Below the pieces are notes generated by a model. That model was not told the DNA's origin. It saw only the letters and a program-made list of their open reading frames with translations, and ran no database searches. Below are positions 1 to 8,342 of a stretch of 22,110 nt of DNA, piece after piece (within the stretch, counting starts at the first letter, position 1; every line of letters begins with the position of its first letter). The position numbers were made by a program, and so were the translations under genes. Origin of the DNA: an uncultured Bacilli bacterium (GTDB lineage Bacteria; Bacillota_I; Bacilli_A; RF39; UBA660); NCBI GenBank assembly GCA_934098485.1, contig CAKOOH010000013.1, forward strand, positions 1-22,110, given 5' to 3'.

Positions 1-2411
1 GTTTCATCTTTGACAAATGGTTTTACTCTTTCGTAAAAAGTTTTTGATTTTCGAAGCGTTTGTTTTAATTTAAATTTATTTTTAATTATGGTATTTATAT
101 AACTAGCATTTTTCTTTAGTTCTTCTTCATGTACTTCATCTAAGTTTGGGCCGAAAGTAGATATTAATATTTGCTGATAATTTGATGATAAAGTATTAAT
201 TATTTCCCACATTTCAGCTTCATCTTTGACAAATGGTTTTACTCTTTCATAAAAGGTTTTTAATTTCTTACTTTTCATTTTTAATTTAAATTTATTATGA
301 ATTATAGTATTTATATAATTAGTATTTTTCTTAAGTTCTTCTTCATGTACTTCATCTAAGTTTGGGCCAAAAGTAGATATTAATATTTGCTGATAATTTG
401 ATGATAAAGTTTTAATTATTTCCCACATTTCTGTTTCATCTTTAACATATGGTTTTACTCTTTCATAAAAAGTTTTTGATTTTTGAGGCGTTTGCTTTAA
501 TTTAAATTTATTTTCAACTATGGTATGTATAACTTTAGCATTTTCTTGAATTTCTTTTTCATGGGCTTCGTCTAAGTTTGGGCCATAGGCAAATATTAGT
601 ATTTGCTGATAATCTGGTGGTAGTTTATTAAATATTTCCCACATTTCGGCTTCTTCTTTAACGTATGGTTTCACTCTTTCATAAAAGGTTTTTAGTTGTC
701 TATTTTTCTTTTTTAATTTAAATTTATTTTGAATTATAGTATTTATATAACTAGCATTTTTCTTAGTTTCTGCTTCATGTACTTCATCTAAGTTTGGGCC
801 AAAAGTAGATATTAATATTTGCTGATAATTTGATGATAAAGTATTAAATATTTCCCACATCTCCGTTTCATCTTTGACAAATGGTTTTACTCTTTCGTAA
901 AAAGTTTTTGTTTTTCGAGGCGTTTGTTTTAATTTAAATTTATTTTTAATTATGGTATTTATAACTTTAACATTTTCTTGAATTTCTTTTTCATGTACTT
1001 CATCTAAATTTGGACCATAGGCAGATATTAATATTCGCTGATAATCTAATGGCAAATTATTAAATATAATCCATATTTCAACTTCATCTAATACAAAATC
1101 TTTTACTCTTTCATAAAATGTTTTTGTTTTCTGGTTTTTTATTTTTAATTTAAATTTATTATGAATTATAGTATTTATATAATTAACATTTTTCTTAAGT
1201 TCGTCTTCATGTACTTCATCTAAGTTTGGGCCGAAAGTAGTTATTAATATTTGCTGGTAACTTGATGATAAAGTATTAAATATTTCCCACATTTCAGCTT
1301 CATCTTTAACAAACGGTTTTACTCTTTCATAAAAGGTTTTTAGTTGTCTTTTTTTCTTCTTGGATTTGAAGTTATCTTGGATTATAGCAGTTATAGAATC
1401 AGTATTTTTCTGAAGTTCTTCTTTACGTGGTTCATCTAAATTAGATCCATAGGCAGAAACCAATATTTGCTGCTCATTTAATGGTAAATCATTAAATATT
1501 TCCCACATCTTTTCTTCACTTTTTACATATGATTTAACTCTTTCATAAAATGATTTTATTTTTTTATTTTTTATTCTCAAATTAAATTTACTATAAATTA
1601 TACTATTTATAGCGCCTGCGTTTTTTCTTATTTCATTTACATGAATTTCATCTAAATTAGGGCCAAAAGCAGATATTAAAATTTGTTGGTGATTTGATGG
1701 CAAATTATTAAATATTTCCCACATTTCATCTTCGTCTTTTACATAAGGCTTTACTTTATTATAAAATAATTTTGTTTGTATCTTCTGATGCTTTGCCATA
1801 TATATTTTTTGAATTATATTGTTTATAGTATTATAATTTTTCAGTAGTTCCTCTTCGTGAATTTCATTTAAATTAGGGCCATAGGCAGATATTAATATTT
1901 GCTGATAATCTTGTGGTAAATCATTAAATATTTCCCACATCTCGGTTTCATCTTTGACATAGGACTTTACTCTTTCATAAAAGGCTTTTGTTTTATTATC
2001 ATGCTTTATTTTAAATCCCTGTAATATTATTTCGTAAAGAATATTGTAATTTTTCTGCATTTCTTTTTCATTTGTTTCATCTAGATTTGGGCCATAAACA
2101 GTTTCTAATATTCGTTGATAACGAGCTGGCAACTCATCAAATAATTGCCACATTTCATCTTCATCATCAATAAAGCGCTTAATCCTTTCATAAAAAGTTT
2201 TTGATTCTCCATTATTTTTTCGAGGTTTAAACTTGCGATTAATTATGTTTTGTATATTCTTATAATTTCTTTGTACTTCTTCTTCATGAATTTCATCTAA
2301 ATTTGGGCCATAAGCGAATTTTAATAATTGTTGATGTTTTTCTGATAAACCATTAAATATTTCCCACATCTCGGTTTCATCTTTGACATAATTCTTTATT
2401 CTTACATAAAA
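1..2411 (-). repeat. Coding tandem repeat, 216-bp unit, 11 complete copies plus a partial
   Basis: The ATG codon of the MWEI motif recurs at 2367, 2151, 1938, 1722, 1506, 1290, (1074, where it is Ile), 858, 642, 426 and 210. Spacing is exactly 216 bp except for one 213-bp step (1938 to 2151). Units near the left edge are the most alike at the DNA level and alternate between two subtypes, so the region also has a 432-bp period. The array continues past the window. Confidence 0.95.
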
Positions 2412-3062
2412 AGGCTCTGTTTTGGGTGTTTCTTCTTTCTTAACTGGTTTTTCGGTTTCGGCGGGTAAACTTTTTTGAAGAGCCACTATTTTACTATTTA
2501 CCATGTCATTAAATATATTTATTATCTTTTGGGCTTGTTCTTCTGACATATTAAATCCTTTGGCTACTTTAGCGAGAGTTGAGTTGGGAGTATAGTATTT
2601 TAAAATAACGTAACGATATGTTGATGATTTCATATTTTCTAAGTAATATTTTATCTCTGCACTTAATAATTTTGCCATTTGCGAGTCAGTTATTTTAAAT
2701 ATTGATAAAATATTATTTATTACAGGAAGATAATCCTTTGTTATGGCAGGATATGGATGATTTTTAAGATGATAATCTACTGATAAAAATATGCTATTTT
2801 TTACCCAAGGAATAAATTCAGGATTTTTAGATTTATCGTAATAATCAATCGCATTATTCGCGCCTCTTAAACCAAATAAAAATAAGACATCATATTCATA
2901 TCTAGAATTTTTAAAATTATTTAACGTATCATATATAATAGAACTTAAATTATTTATAATCTTTTTACGAGCATCGCTACTACCATTTTCCATTTCTTTT
3001 AGTAATCTTTGAAACTCGTTTTCACTATAAAGTGGTAAATCATCTTTCTTTGTCTTTTTCAT
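1..3062 (-). CDS. Large sigma-like protein with tandem 72-residue repeats (3' end outside window)
   Basis: The frame is open from an ATG at 3060-3062 to the left edge, giving 1020 visible codons and no stop. The start has a strong GAGGAG ribosome binding site 7 bases upstream. Residues about 12-95 resemble a decayed sigma-70 region 2: a block with SDARKKIINNLSSII, then FLFGLRGANNAIDYYDKSKN. Residues about 130-185 resemble region 4 (YRYVILKYY, then a helix-turn-helix-like FNMSEEQAQKIINIF). A linker follows. From residue 218 there are eleven complete repeats of 72 residues (one of 71) plus a partial twelfth, each with FYERVKPFVKDE, EMWEIFN.L, YQQILIS.FGPNLDE and a basic tail. The L....QQIL...FGPNL.E pattern also recalls sigma region 4, so the protein may be a string of region-4-like helical domains. 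There is no signal peptide, so it is probably cytoplasmic or nucleoid-associated. The function is unknown; the sigma relationship is inference from pattern, not from a search. Confidence 0.85.
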   Translation of the reverse strand, partial: MKKTKKDDLPLYSENEFQRLLKEMENGSSDARKKIINNLSSIIYDTLNNFKNSRYEYDVLFLFGLRGANNAIDYYDKSKNPEFIPWVKNSIFLSVDYHLKNHPYPAITKDYLPVINNILSIFKITDSQMAKLLSAEIKYYLENMKSSTYRYVILKYYTPNSTLAKVAKGFNMSEEQAQKIINIFNDMVNSKIVALQKSLPAETEKPVKKEETPKTEPFYVRIKNYVKDETEMWEIFNGLSEKHQQLLKFAYGPNLDEIHEEEVQRNYKNIQNIINRKFKPRKNNGESKTFYERIKRFIDDEDEMWQLFDELPARYQRILETVYGPNLDETNEKEMQKNYNILYEIILQGFKIKHDNKTKAFYERVKSYVKDETEMWEIFNDLPQDYQQILISAYGPNLNEIHEEELLKNYNTINNIIQKIYMAKHQKIQTKLFYNKVKPYVKDEDEMWEIFNNLPSNHQQILISAFGPNLDEIHVNEIRKNAGAINSIIYSKFNLRIKNKKIKSFYERVKSYVKSEEKMWEIFNDLPLNEQQILVSAYGSNLDEPRKEELQKNTDSITAIIQDNFKSKKKKRQLKTFYERVKPFVKDEAEMWEIFNTLSSSYQQILITTFGPNLDEVHEDELKKNVNYINTIIHNKFKLKIKNQKTKTFYERVKDFVLDEVEIWIIFNNLPLDYQRILISAYGPNLDEVHEKEIQENVKVINTIIKNKFKLKQTPRKTKTFYERVKPFVKDETEMWEIFNTLSSNYQQILISTFGPNLDEVHEAETKKNASYINTIIQNKFKLKKKNRQLKTFYERVKPYVKEEAEMWEIFNKLPPDYQQILIFAYGPNLDEAHEKEIQENAKVIHTIVENKFKLKQTPQKSKTFYERVKPYVKDETEMWEIIKTLSSNYQQILISTFGPNLDEVHEEELKKNTNYINTIIHNKFKLKMKSKKLKTFYERVKPFVKDEAEMWEIINTLSSNYQQILISTFGPNLDEVHEEELKKNASYINTIIKNKFKLKQTLRKSKTFYERVKPFVKDE

Positions 3063-3090
3063 AAGCATTCTCCTCATTAATTTACGTTAT

Positions 3091-3119
3091 ATAATAGCAC
3101 AAGTCCCTTATATAAACAA
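3091..3119 (-). promoter_or_regulatory. Promoter of the sigma-like repeat gene
   Basis: On the minus strand, -35 TTGTTT (3114-3119) is separated by 17 bp from -10 TATTAT (3091-3096). The predicted start is about 20 bases before the ribosome binding site. The -35 lies in the T-rich tail of the valS terminator, so the two elements are packed together. Confidence 0.6.
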
Positions 3120-3146
3120 GAAAACACTAGTTATTTTCTAGTGTTT
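3105..3146 (-). terminator. Rho-independent terminator of valS
   Basis: A 9-bp perfect stem (3122-3130 with 3138-3146) has a 7-base loop. On the minus strand it is followed by a T-rich tail (TTTTCTTGTTT). The valS TAG stop (3127-3129) lies inside the stem. Confidence 0.8.
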
Positions 3147-5661
3147 GTAGGATATTATTTAGTCTTTTTTTCTCTTCTTCTAAAGATTCTTTTTCTTTAC
3201 TAACAATATTAGCAGGTGCTTTCGAAACATAGTTTTCATTAGCAAGTAAGTTTTCTCTTCTTTGAATAGATTTTTCTAGAGACTCTTTTTCTTTGATTAA
3301 ATTTTCTTTTTCTTCTTCTTTTAGAGAATTATCATAAAGAATAACATATTTATATTCTTTATATTCTACTTCGACTTTACCATTATAATTAGAATTTTCA
3401 ACAATTTTATCGGTTAGTTTAAGCATTTTATTTGCAAGTTCACAATTATTTTCAGTCATTACTTCAAAGTCTTTTAGATTTAATTCGGCTTTTTTATTAC
3501 GGAAATTAGTAATAAAGTCTATCATATCATCGATATCGCTTTCTTCTTTTTCAAATACATATTTTTTATCATATTTTGGATAATTACTAATTTGAATATT
3601 TTCAGCATCTTTTATAGGTAAATAATTATATATTTCATCAGTAATAAAAGGCGCAAAAGGATGAAGCATTTTTAAGATATTAGTTAAAACTGTTAGTAAT
3701 ACTGATTTAGTGGTGTTATTTTGATTAAATTTAGCCATTTCTATATATTTGTCACAGAAATCAGTCCAGAAGAAATTATATAAATTTTCGCCAGCTAAGT
3801 TAAGATCAAATTTTTCCATGTATCTTGTTACATTTTTAATGGTCTTTTCCATTTTAGTTAAAATCCATTTATCAGCAGGAGTTAAATTTTCTAAAGTGTA
3901 GTCTTCTTTTTGGAAGCCTTCTAAATTCATTAGTGTAAAGCGAGATGCATTCCATACTTTGTTTAAGAAGTTCCAAGTTGATTTTAACTTTTCTTGGTCA
4001 TATTTTAAATCTAAACCATTGGTTACAGCGGTTGTTAAATAGTATCTTAAAGCATCAGCACCATAAGTATTAATTTCATCAATTGGATCAATACCATTAC
4101 CTAAACTTTTAGACATTTTTCTTCCCTTAGCATCTCTTACTAAGCCATGAATAATGCAGTATTCAAAAGGGCGCTTACCAGTAAATTCTAAGCCTTGGAA
4201 GGTCATACGATTAACCCAGAAAGGAATTATATCGTAACCAGTAACTAAAACATTATTAGGATAGTATCTTTTAAAGTCGTCAGTTTCATTAGGCCAGCCT
4301 AAAGTAGAAAATGGCCATAAAGCACTAGAGAACCAAGTATCTAGTACATCTTCATCTTGAACCCAGCCCTCTTCTTTAGGTGCTGTTTCGCCAACATATA
4401 TTTCATCACCTTTATACCAAGCAGGAATACGGTGACCCCACCAAAGCTGTCTAGAAATACACCAATCGTATGTTATTTCCATCCAGTGGTTCATTACTTT
4501 TTCAAATCTTGAAGGGACAAAATTAACTTTAGTGTCCTTATTTTTTTGATTAACAAGAACTGCATCAGCAAGTGGTCTCATTTTTACAAACCATTGTTTT
4601 GATAGATAAGGTTCTACAGCAGCACCACTTCTTTGAGAATGGCCAACTGAGTGAGTAATTGGTTCAATACTAATTAATAATCCCGCTTCTTTTAAGTCAT
4701 TTATTAAATTTTCACGACAAACATATCTATCTTGACCTTCGTATTTTCCAGCATTTTCATTCATTGTAGCATCAGTATTTAAACAAATTATTCTTTCTAA
4801 GTTATGTCTTTGACCTACTTCAAAGTCGTTAGGATCATGGGCTGGAGTAATTTTAACAACACCAGTTCCAAACTCTGGATCAGCATGTTCATCTGTGATA
4901 ACAGGAATTTTTTTATTAACAATAGGTAAAATAACATTTTTACCAACATATTTTTGATATCTTTCATCATTAGGGTTTACGGCTACTGCTGTATCGCCAA
5001 ATAGAGTTTCTGGTCTTGTAGTAGCAACATCTAAATATTCGTCTGTGCCTTCAATCATATATTTAATATGATAAAAAGCTCCTTGATCGTCTTTATATTC
5101 TACTTCTTCATTAGATAACGCAGTCATAGCGACAGGATCCCAGTTAATAATTCTTTCACCACGGTAAATTAAACCTTTATTATATAGATCAATAAATACT
5201 CTAGTTACGGCTTTATTTAATCCTTCATCTAAAGTAAATCTTTCTTTACTATAATCTAAGGATAAACCAAGACTAGCCCACTGCTCATGAATACTGCTAG
5301 CATATTCTTCTTTCCACTGCCATGCTCTTTCTAACCAGTCATTTCTTTCCATACTACGAGGATTTATGCCTTCACTTTTTAATTTAGCATCTATTTTGGC
5401 TTGGGTAGCGATGCCGGCATGATCCATGCCAGGAAGCCATAAAGCATCAAAACCTTGCATTCTTTTAAAACGAATTATTACATCTTGAATAGAAGTATCC
5501 CAAGCATGACCTAAATGTAATTTACCTGTTACATTAGGTGGAGGTATTACAATAGTAAAAGGTATTTTACTTTTATCACCGGAATTAAAATACCCTTTTT
5601 CTTTCCAAGTTTCATATTTTCCTTTTTCAACCTCTAAATGATTATATTTTGGTTCTAACAT
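3127..5661 (-). CDS. valS: Valine--tRNA ligase
   Basis: This class I aminoacyl-tRNA synthetase charges tRNA-Val in the cytoplasm. Its 844 residues carry the class I signatures: HLGH at 49-52 after PPPNVTGKL, and KMSKS at 515-519. The CP1 editing domain lies at roughly 200-350 (TTRPETLFGDTAVAV and a THDPND-like segment), with an anticodon-binding domain after about 600. A charged coiled-coil C-terminal arm (about 780-844) is typical of ValRS. The length is normal for a bacterial enzyme. The ATG overlaps the last 7 bases of the upstream HD-domain gene and its GAGG ribosome binding site lies within that gene, so translational coupling is likely. The pair sits behind a T-box leader with a GUU (Val) specifier, so expression should rise when tRNA-Val is uncharged. 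Confidence 0.98.
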   Translation of the reverse strand: MLEPKYNHLEVEKGKYETWKEKGYFNSGDKSKIPFTIVIPPPNVTGKLHLGHAWDTSIQDVIIRFKRMQGFDALWLPGMDHAGIATQAKIDAKLKSEGINPRSMERNDWLERAWQWKEEYASSIHEQWASLGLSLDYSKERFTLDEGLNKAVTRVFIDLYNKGLIYRGERIINWDPVAMTALSNEEVEYKDDQGAFYHIKYMIEGTDEYLDVATTRPETLFGDTAVAVNPNDERYQKYVGKNVILPIVNKKIPVITDEHADPEFGTGVVKITPAHDPNDFEVGQRHNLERIICLNTDATMNENAGKYEGQDRYVCRENLINDLKEAGLLISIEPITHSVGHSQRSGAAVEPYLSKQWFVKMRPLADAVLVNQKNKDTKVNFVPSRFEKVMNHWMEITYDWCISRQLWWGHRIPAWYKGDEIYVGETAPKEEGWVQDEDVLDTWFSSALWPFSTLGWPNETDDFKRYYPNNVLVTGYDIIPFWVNRMTFQGLEFTGKRPFEYCIIHGLVRDAKGRKMSKSLGNGIDPIDEINTYGADALRYYLTTAVTNGLDLKYDQEKLKSTWNFLNKVWNASRFTLMNLEGFQKEDYTLENLTPADKWILTKMEKTIKNVTRYMEKFDLNLAGENLYNFFWTDFCDKYIEMAKFNQNNTTKSVLLTVLTNILKMLHPFAPFITDEIYNYLPIKDAENIQISNYPKYDKKYVFEKEESDIDDMIDFITNFRNKKAELNLKDFEVMTENNCELANKMLKLTDKIVENSNYNGKVEVEYKEYKYVILYDNSLKEEEKENLIKEKESLEKSIQRRENLLANENYVSKAPANIVSKEKESLEEEKKRLNNILQTLENN

Positions 5662-6350
5662 TTTTTAAGCCTCATTTCTATATAAATACTTATTTCATTA
5701 AAGTATCTTTTAAACATTTCCTTATTTTCGATTAAATCATAAATTTTATCAAGATATTTCTTTTCATCTATTAACTTCAAAGTAACATCATAATTAACAT
5801 CGTAAATATATGCTAAATTGCATAGGACATTATCAGCATAGGTTCTTACGTCTTTTGTATTTATAACCTCATGATTCATAAAATTTGTATATACTTTAGG
5901 TGTTACATTAAAGCCTTCAAACTTACTTTTATATTTTTCACTGTTACTAATGATATAAAAAATATCTGTTTTGTCAGCATCTCTTATTAATTTACAAAAT
6001 TTATTATCAGCATATTTTTTCTCAATAAATGCTTTATTGTGATTTTTAATAGCTGCATATAGTACTTCCTCATCATCTGGGTTTACATTAAATTTTCTAA
6101 TGAAATTATCATTTTTTAGAATTTCTACGCCCATAGCACCATGATCAAATATTTTAGTGCTAGTGAATTTACCAAATCTAGTATACTCATAAAATCTAGC
6201 TATATCATGAAGAAGCCCTATTTGAGTAGCAAGTTTCACGTCATGAAAATTATAATTTAATTCTTGAGCAAGTTTTTTTGATAAGATAGCGACTCTTTTA
6301 GAATGATAATATTTTAAATTTATTCCTTTTAAAGTCATATCCCTATACAT
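5655..6350 (-). CDS. HD-domain phosphohydrolase, first gene of the valS operon
   Basis: A 231-residue soluble protein of the HD metal-dependent phosphohydrolase superfamily. Visible ligands are His16 (YYHSKRV), the His48-Asp49 pair (GLLHDIARF), further histidines in FDHGAMGVEIL and IKNHNKAF, and an aspartate in IRDADKTD. This is an H...HD...H...H...D set typical of nucleotide or phosphoester hydrolases; the substrate cannot be read from sequence. A longer frame could begin at TTG (6357-6359), but the AGAAGGG ribosome binding site touches that codon. It is correctly spaced (about 9 bases) for the ATG at 6348-6350, which I chose. The stop overlaps the valS start. It lies directly downstream of the T-box, so it is controlled by valine-tRNA charging. 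A link to stress nucleotides or tRNA metabolism is possible but is inference only. Confidence 0.88.
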   Translation of the reverse strand: MYRDMTLKGINLKYYHSKRVAILSKKLAQELNYNFHDVKLATQIGLLHDIARFYEYTRFGKFTSTKIFDHGAMGVEILKNDNFIRKFNVNPDDEEVLYAAIKNHNKAFIEKKYADNKFCKLIRDADKTDIFYIISNSEKYKSKFEGFNVTPKVYTNFMNHEVINTKDVRTYADNVLCNLAYIYDVNYDVTLKLIDEKKYLDKIYDLIENKEMFKRYFNEISIYIEMRLKKC

Positions 6351-6365
6351 ACTAATCAACCCTTC

Positions 6366-6570
6366 TTTAATTAAAAAATAGTTATATCATAAGGACGAAC
6401 TAGCCGTGGTACCACCTTATTTTATAACTATTGTTATCTTTATAATATTTAACGCATATCAACGATTTTTCTCGGTATGCAACCTTCATATATTTTATTT
6501 ATTAACTTACACCAAACGTTAACTCTCTTCAAAATAATAATATATTACTCCTCATACTTCTTGGAAAACT
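6366..6570 (-). ncRNA. T-box riboswitch (valine-specific) upstream of the HD gene and valS
   Basis: The minus strand carries a canonical T-box leader. The T-box AAGGTGGTACCACGG lies at 6404-6418; its UGGU bulge would pair with an ACCA tRNA end. Stem I has the AGAGAG motif (6523-6528) and a GGTGTAA distal loop closed by TTAAC/GTTAA. The specifier bulge is flanked by the GUAUG/CAUAC stem (6553-6557 with 6475-6479) and has AGUA on one side (6546-6549). On the other side GAA is followed by G and then GUU (6481-6483), a valine codon followed by a purine. The terminator pairs about 6414-6431 with 6379-6395 and ends in a six-T run (6373-6378). Uncharged tRNA-Val should stabilise the antiterminator and allow transcription. 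Confidence 0.95.
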
Positions 6571-6576
6571 AACATT

Positions 6577-6605
6577 AGTATATATGATTTTATTTGAAAG
6601 TGCAA
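6577..6605 (-). promoter_or_regulatory. Promoter of the T-box/HD/valS operon
   Basis: On the minus strand, -35 TTGCAC (6600-6605) is followed after exactly 17 bp by -10 TATACT (6577-6582). The predicted start near 6570 gives a leader of about 200 nt before the terminator. Confidence 0.75.
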
Positions 6606-6624
6606 GATTGTTTTAGCACAAATG

Positions 6625-8286
6625 TTAATTTATTACAAATGGATCAGATGAAGTGCCTGTTCCACCAGATATCGTAACGCTAGATACTAAAGATATTGCT
6701 GGTCTCACCCCAAAAGGACTAGATACCCAGTTATGACCGAAAATAATTCCATTACCACCAGCACCAAGCATTAAAGCATATCGATTAGAATTAAAAACTG
6801 AAGGCGAAAGTGACCACCACCACGAACCATCTGCGTTTTCATATAAATAATATGTATCATTAATAGAGCCTGTCCCTTCTCCTGCAAACAATATCTCATC
6901 AGCAGTGAGAAGTCCTATTTTATATCCATATAAAGCGCCATTTCCATTTACAGTATCACTTGCAGTAAACTTAGATAATTTTCCGCCTAAATCATCGGCT
7001 GGACATATTAAAGTAATACCGGTACCACCAGAATCATCAAGATATGGTACTACTCTTGATACCGCATTATAATAATTTACATTTGTTCCTATGCCATAAT
7101 TAGTTCCTCTTGTACCAATAGCCCATGGATTGTATGATGCATTTTTATAAACACTTTTGTCATTACACCATATAGTATCAGCTAATTTCTCTGCATATGC
7201 TTTTAGATTCGTATCATACCACTTTTTTAAATTAATTAAAATTGTACTATCATTTTTATTCTCGTGTTCAGAAGCATAAGTATCAGAACCAAGTATACCG
7301 TACATAAAGCCTACAGAGGCATTACTATTATATAAAGAATTAAAAGCACTTTTATATGTAGTTCCGTCGTATCTAGCAAAAGCAGCATTAGCATCATTAT
7401 TAGTAGCATTACATGGATTAGTAACATTATTAACATTATCATTATGAAGTGCCAATTTAATTGAACCATCTCCTGTTATACGCACGATCCTCCAGCATTT
7501 ATTTGCAAACTGGACATAATTATTTGTTACGGCACCTCTAAAATAATAACTAGTTCCATAATCATCTTCTGTTGCTGCTAAGATGGCTTCTTCAGCTGTA
7601 GATCCTTCTTTTCCTGGGTTTGTTATTGGTTTTGATATTGTTTTATTATTTGTTTTTATTCCCGCAAGAAGTGTTCCACTTTTTGCTTCATTCCAACTAT
7701 CCGGTACTAACTCTCTTGCTTTATCTCCTGCCTCTATTACTATATGGGCTGCAAAGGTTTTTCCTTGATTCTCGTTTTGATCTTCATTTGTTTCTAAAAA
7801 GTATATTCTTAATGTATAGGTATGTATTTTATCTTCTCCATCTGTATTTGTAAAATATCCTTGTCCTAATATTATATCTTCTGTTTTTATATTTGTTGCA
7901 TTTACTGGTGTTATGATATTTCCATTATTATCTGTGTTTTCACTATCTAATGTATACTGCAATGCATCTTCTTCAAACCCATTATTATCTATTACCATTT
8001 TTACTTTATAATATACTGCTAAATCTAAATCATTATTTCCTGTTACTGTAAATGTTTTTGTAATCCATTCCTCATTTCTTGGGTATATTCCTTTAGCACT
8101 TAATATACCACTACCATCTGTATATGTTATAGAAATATTACCACCTTCCATAACTATAGTTGAACCACTTTCTACCCCACTTATCCTTGCTGAAAAGAAA
8201 GAATAAGAAAGTCCTACACTTATCATCAAAGTTAAAACTACTATTAATATTAGTGCTTTTACATTATTTTTCTTTACATCTTTCAT
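6625..8286 (-). CDS. Membrane-anchored surface protein, putatively phase-variable (paralogue 1)
   Basis: The 553-residue product has a basic N-terminus and one hydrophobic signal-anchor (about residues 10-31, ending GLSYSFFSA). A beta-rich stalk follows (about 35-190) that resembles the camelysin/TasA-like segments of Firmicutes surface proteins. The conserved C-terminal half starts near DDYGTSYYFRGAVTNN, with CWRIVRITGDG, NDSTILINLKKWYD, LADTIWCNDK, IGLLTADEI, WWWSLSPS and a final FGVRPAISL. The ending resembles the DUF6273-like or lectin/sulfatase-modifying type of domain. There is no LPXTG-like sorting signal, so anchoring is by the N-terminal helix. GTG (8296-8298) and ATG (8293-8295) starts are also in frame, but AGGTGAT is correctly spaced for the ATG at 8284-8286, matching the layout of the paralogue at 20078-22030. 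Its promoter contains a G8 tract. No strong terminator is visible before the T-box promoter. The ligand is unknown. Confidence 0.88.
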   Translation of the reverse strand: MKDVKKNNVKALILIVVLTLMISVGLSYSFFSARISGVESGSTIVMEGGNISITYTDGSGILSAKGIYPRNEEWITKTFTVTGNNDLDLAVYYKVKMVIDNNGFEEDALQYTLDSENTDNNGNIITPVNATNIKTEDIILGQGYFTNTDGEDKIHTYTLRIYFLETNEDQNENQGKTFAAHIVIEAGDKARELVPDSWNEAKSGTLLAGIKTNNKTISKPITNPGKEGSTAEEAILAATEDDYGTSYYFRGAVTNNYVQFANKCWRIVRITGDGSIKLALHNDNVNNVTNPCNATNNDANAAFARYDGTTYKSAFNSLYNSNASVGFMYGILGSDTYASEHENKNDSTILINLKKWYDTNLKAYAEKLADTIWCNDKSVYKNASYNPWAIGTRGTNYGIGTNVNYYNAVSRVVPYLDDSGGTGITLICPADDLGGKLSKFTASDTVNGNGALYGYKIGLLTADEILFAGEGTGSINDTYYLYENADGSWWWSLSPSVFNSNRYALMLGAGGNGIIFGHNWVSSPFGVRPAISLVSSVTISGGTGTSSDPFVIN

Positions 8287-8314
8287 ACCCAACATCACCT
8301 ATATTTTCTACTTA

Positions 8315-8342
8315 ATTATACTAATAACCCCCCCCACGTCAA
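8315..8342 (-). promoter_or_regulatory. Promoter with G8 homopolymer in the -35/-10 spacer (putative phase-variation switch)
   Basis: On the minus strand, -35 TTGACG (8337-8342) and -10 TATAAT (8315-8320) are separated by 16 bp. The spacer includes eight consecutive G (C8 at 8328-8335 on the plus strand). Gain of one G would give the optimal 17-bp spacing and loss would give 15. The module of about 70 bp recurs at 22041-22110. The predicted start is about 20 bases before the start codon. Confidence 0.8.

Noticed and set aside
1..2411. CRISPR-like regular repeat spacing
   Set aside because: The 216-bp units are in-frame coding repeats without short identical repeats and unique spacers. The same applies to the 84-bp units at 17526-19697.
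3127..5661. UGA reassigned to tryptophan (Mollicutes code)
   Set aside because: All recognisable tryptophans are TGG and the housekeeping genes read through fully with the standard code, so reassignment is not supported.
6600..6624. Terminator after surface paralogue 1
   Set aside because: The only candidate stem is GTGC/GCAC (4 bp) with a long loop and a poor T tail, and it overlaps the -35 box of the T-box promoter.
6625..7000. Possible diversity-generating retroelement target (lectin-like C-terminus ending in GVRPAI)
   Set aside because: There is no reverse transcriptase, no template repeat and no excess of variable Asn/AAY-derived codons. The resemblance is only to the general fold.
7583..7853. 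Plus-strand open frames opposite the surface protein gene (also 16220-16444, 18469-18657, 21087-21404, 21681-22058)
   Set aside because: All are antisense to well-supported genes, have no plausible ribosome binding site or protein features, and are explained by the codon bias of the genes they overlap.
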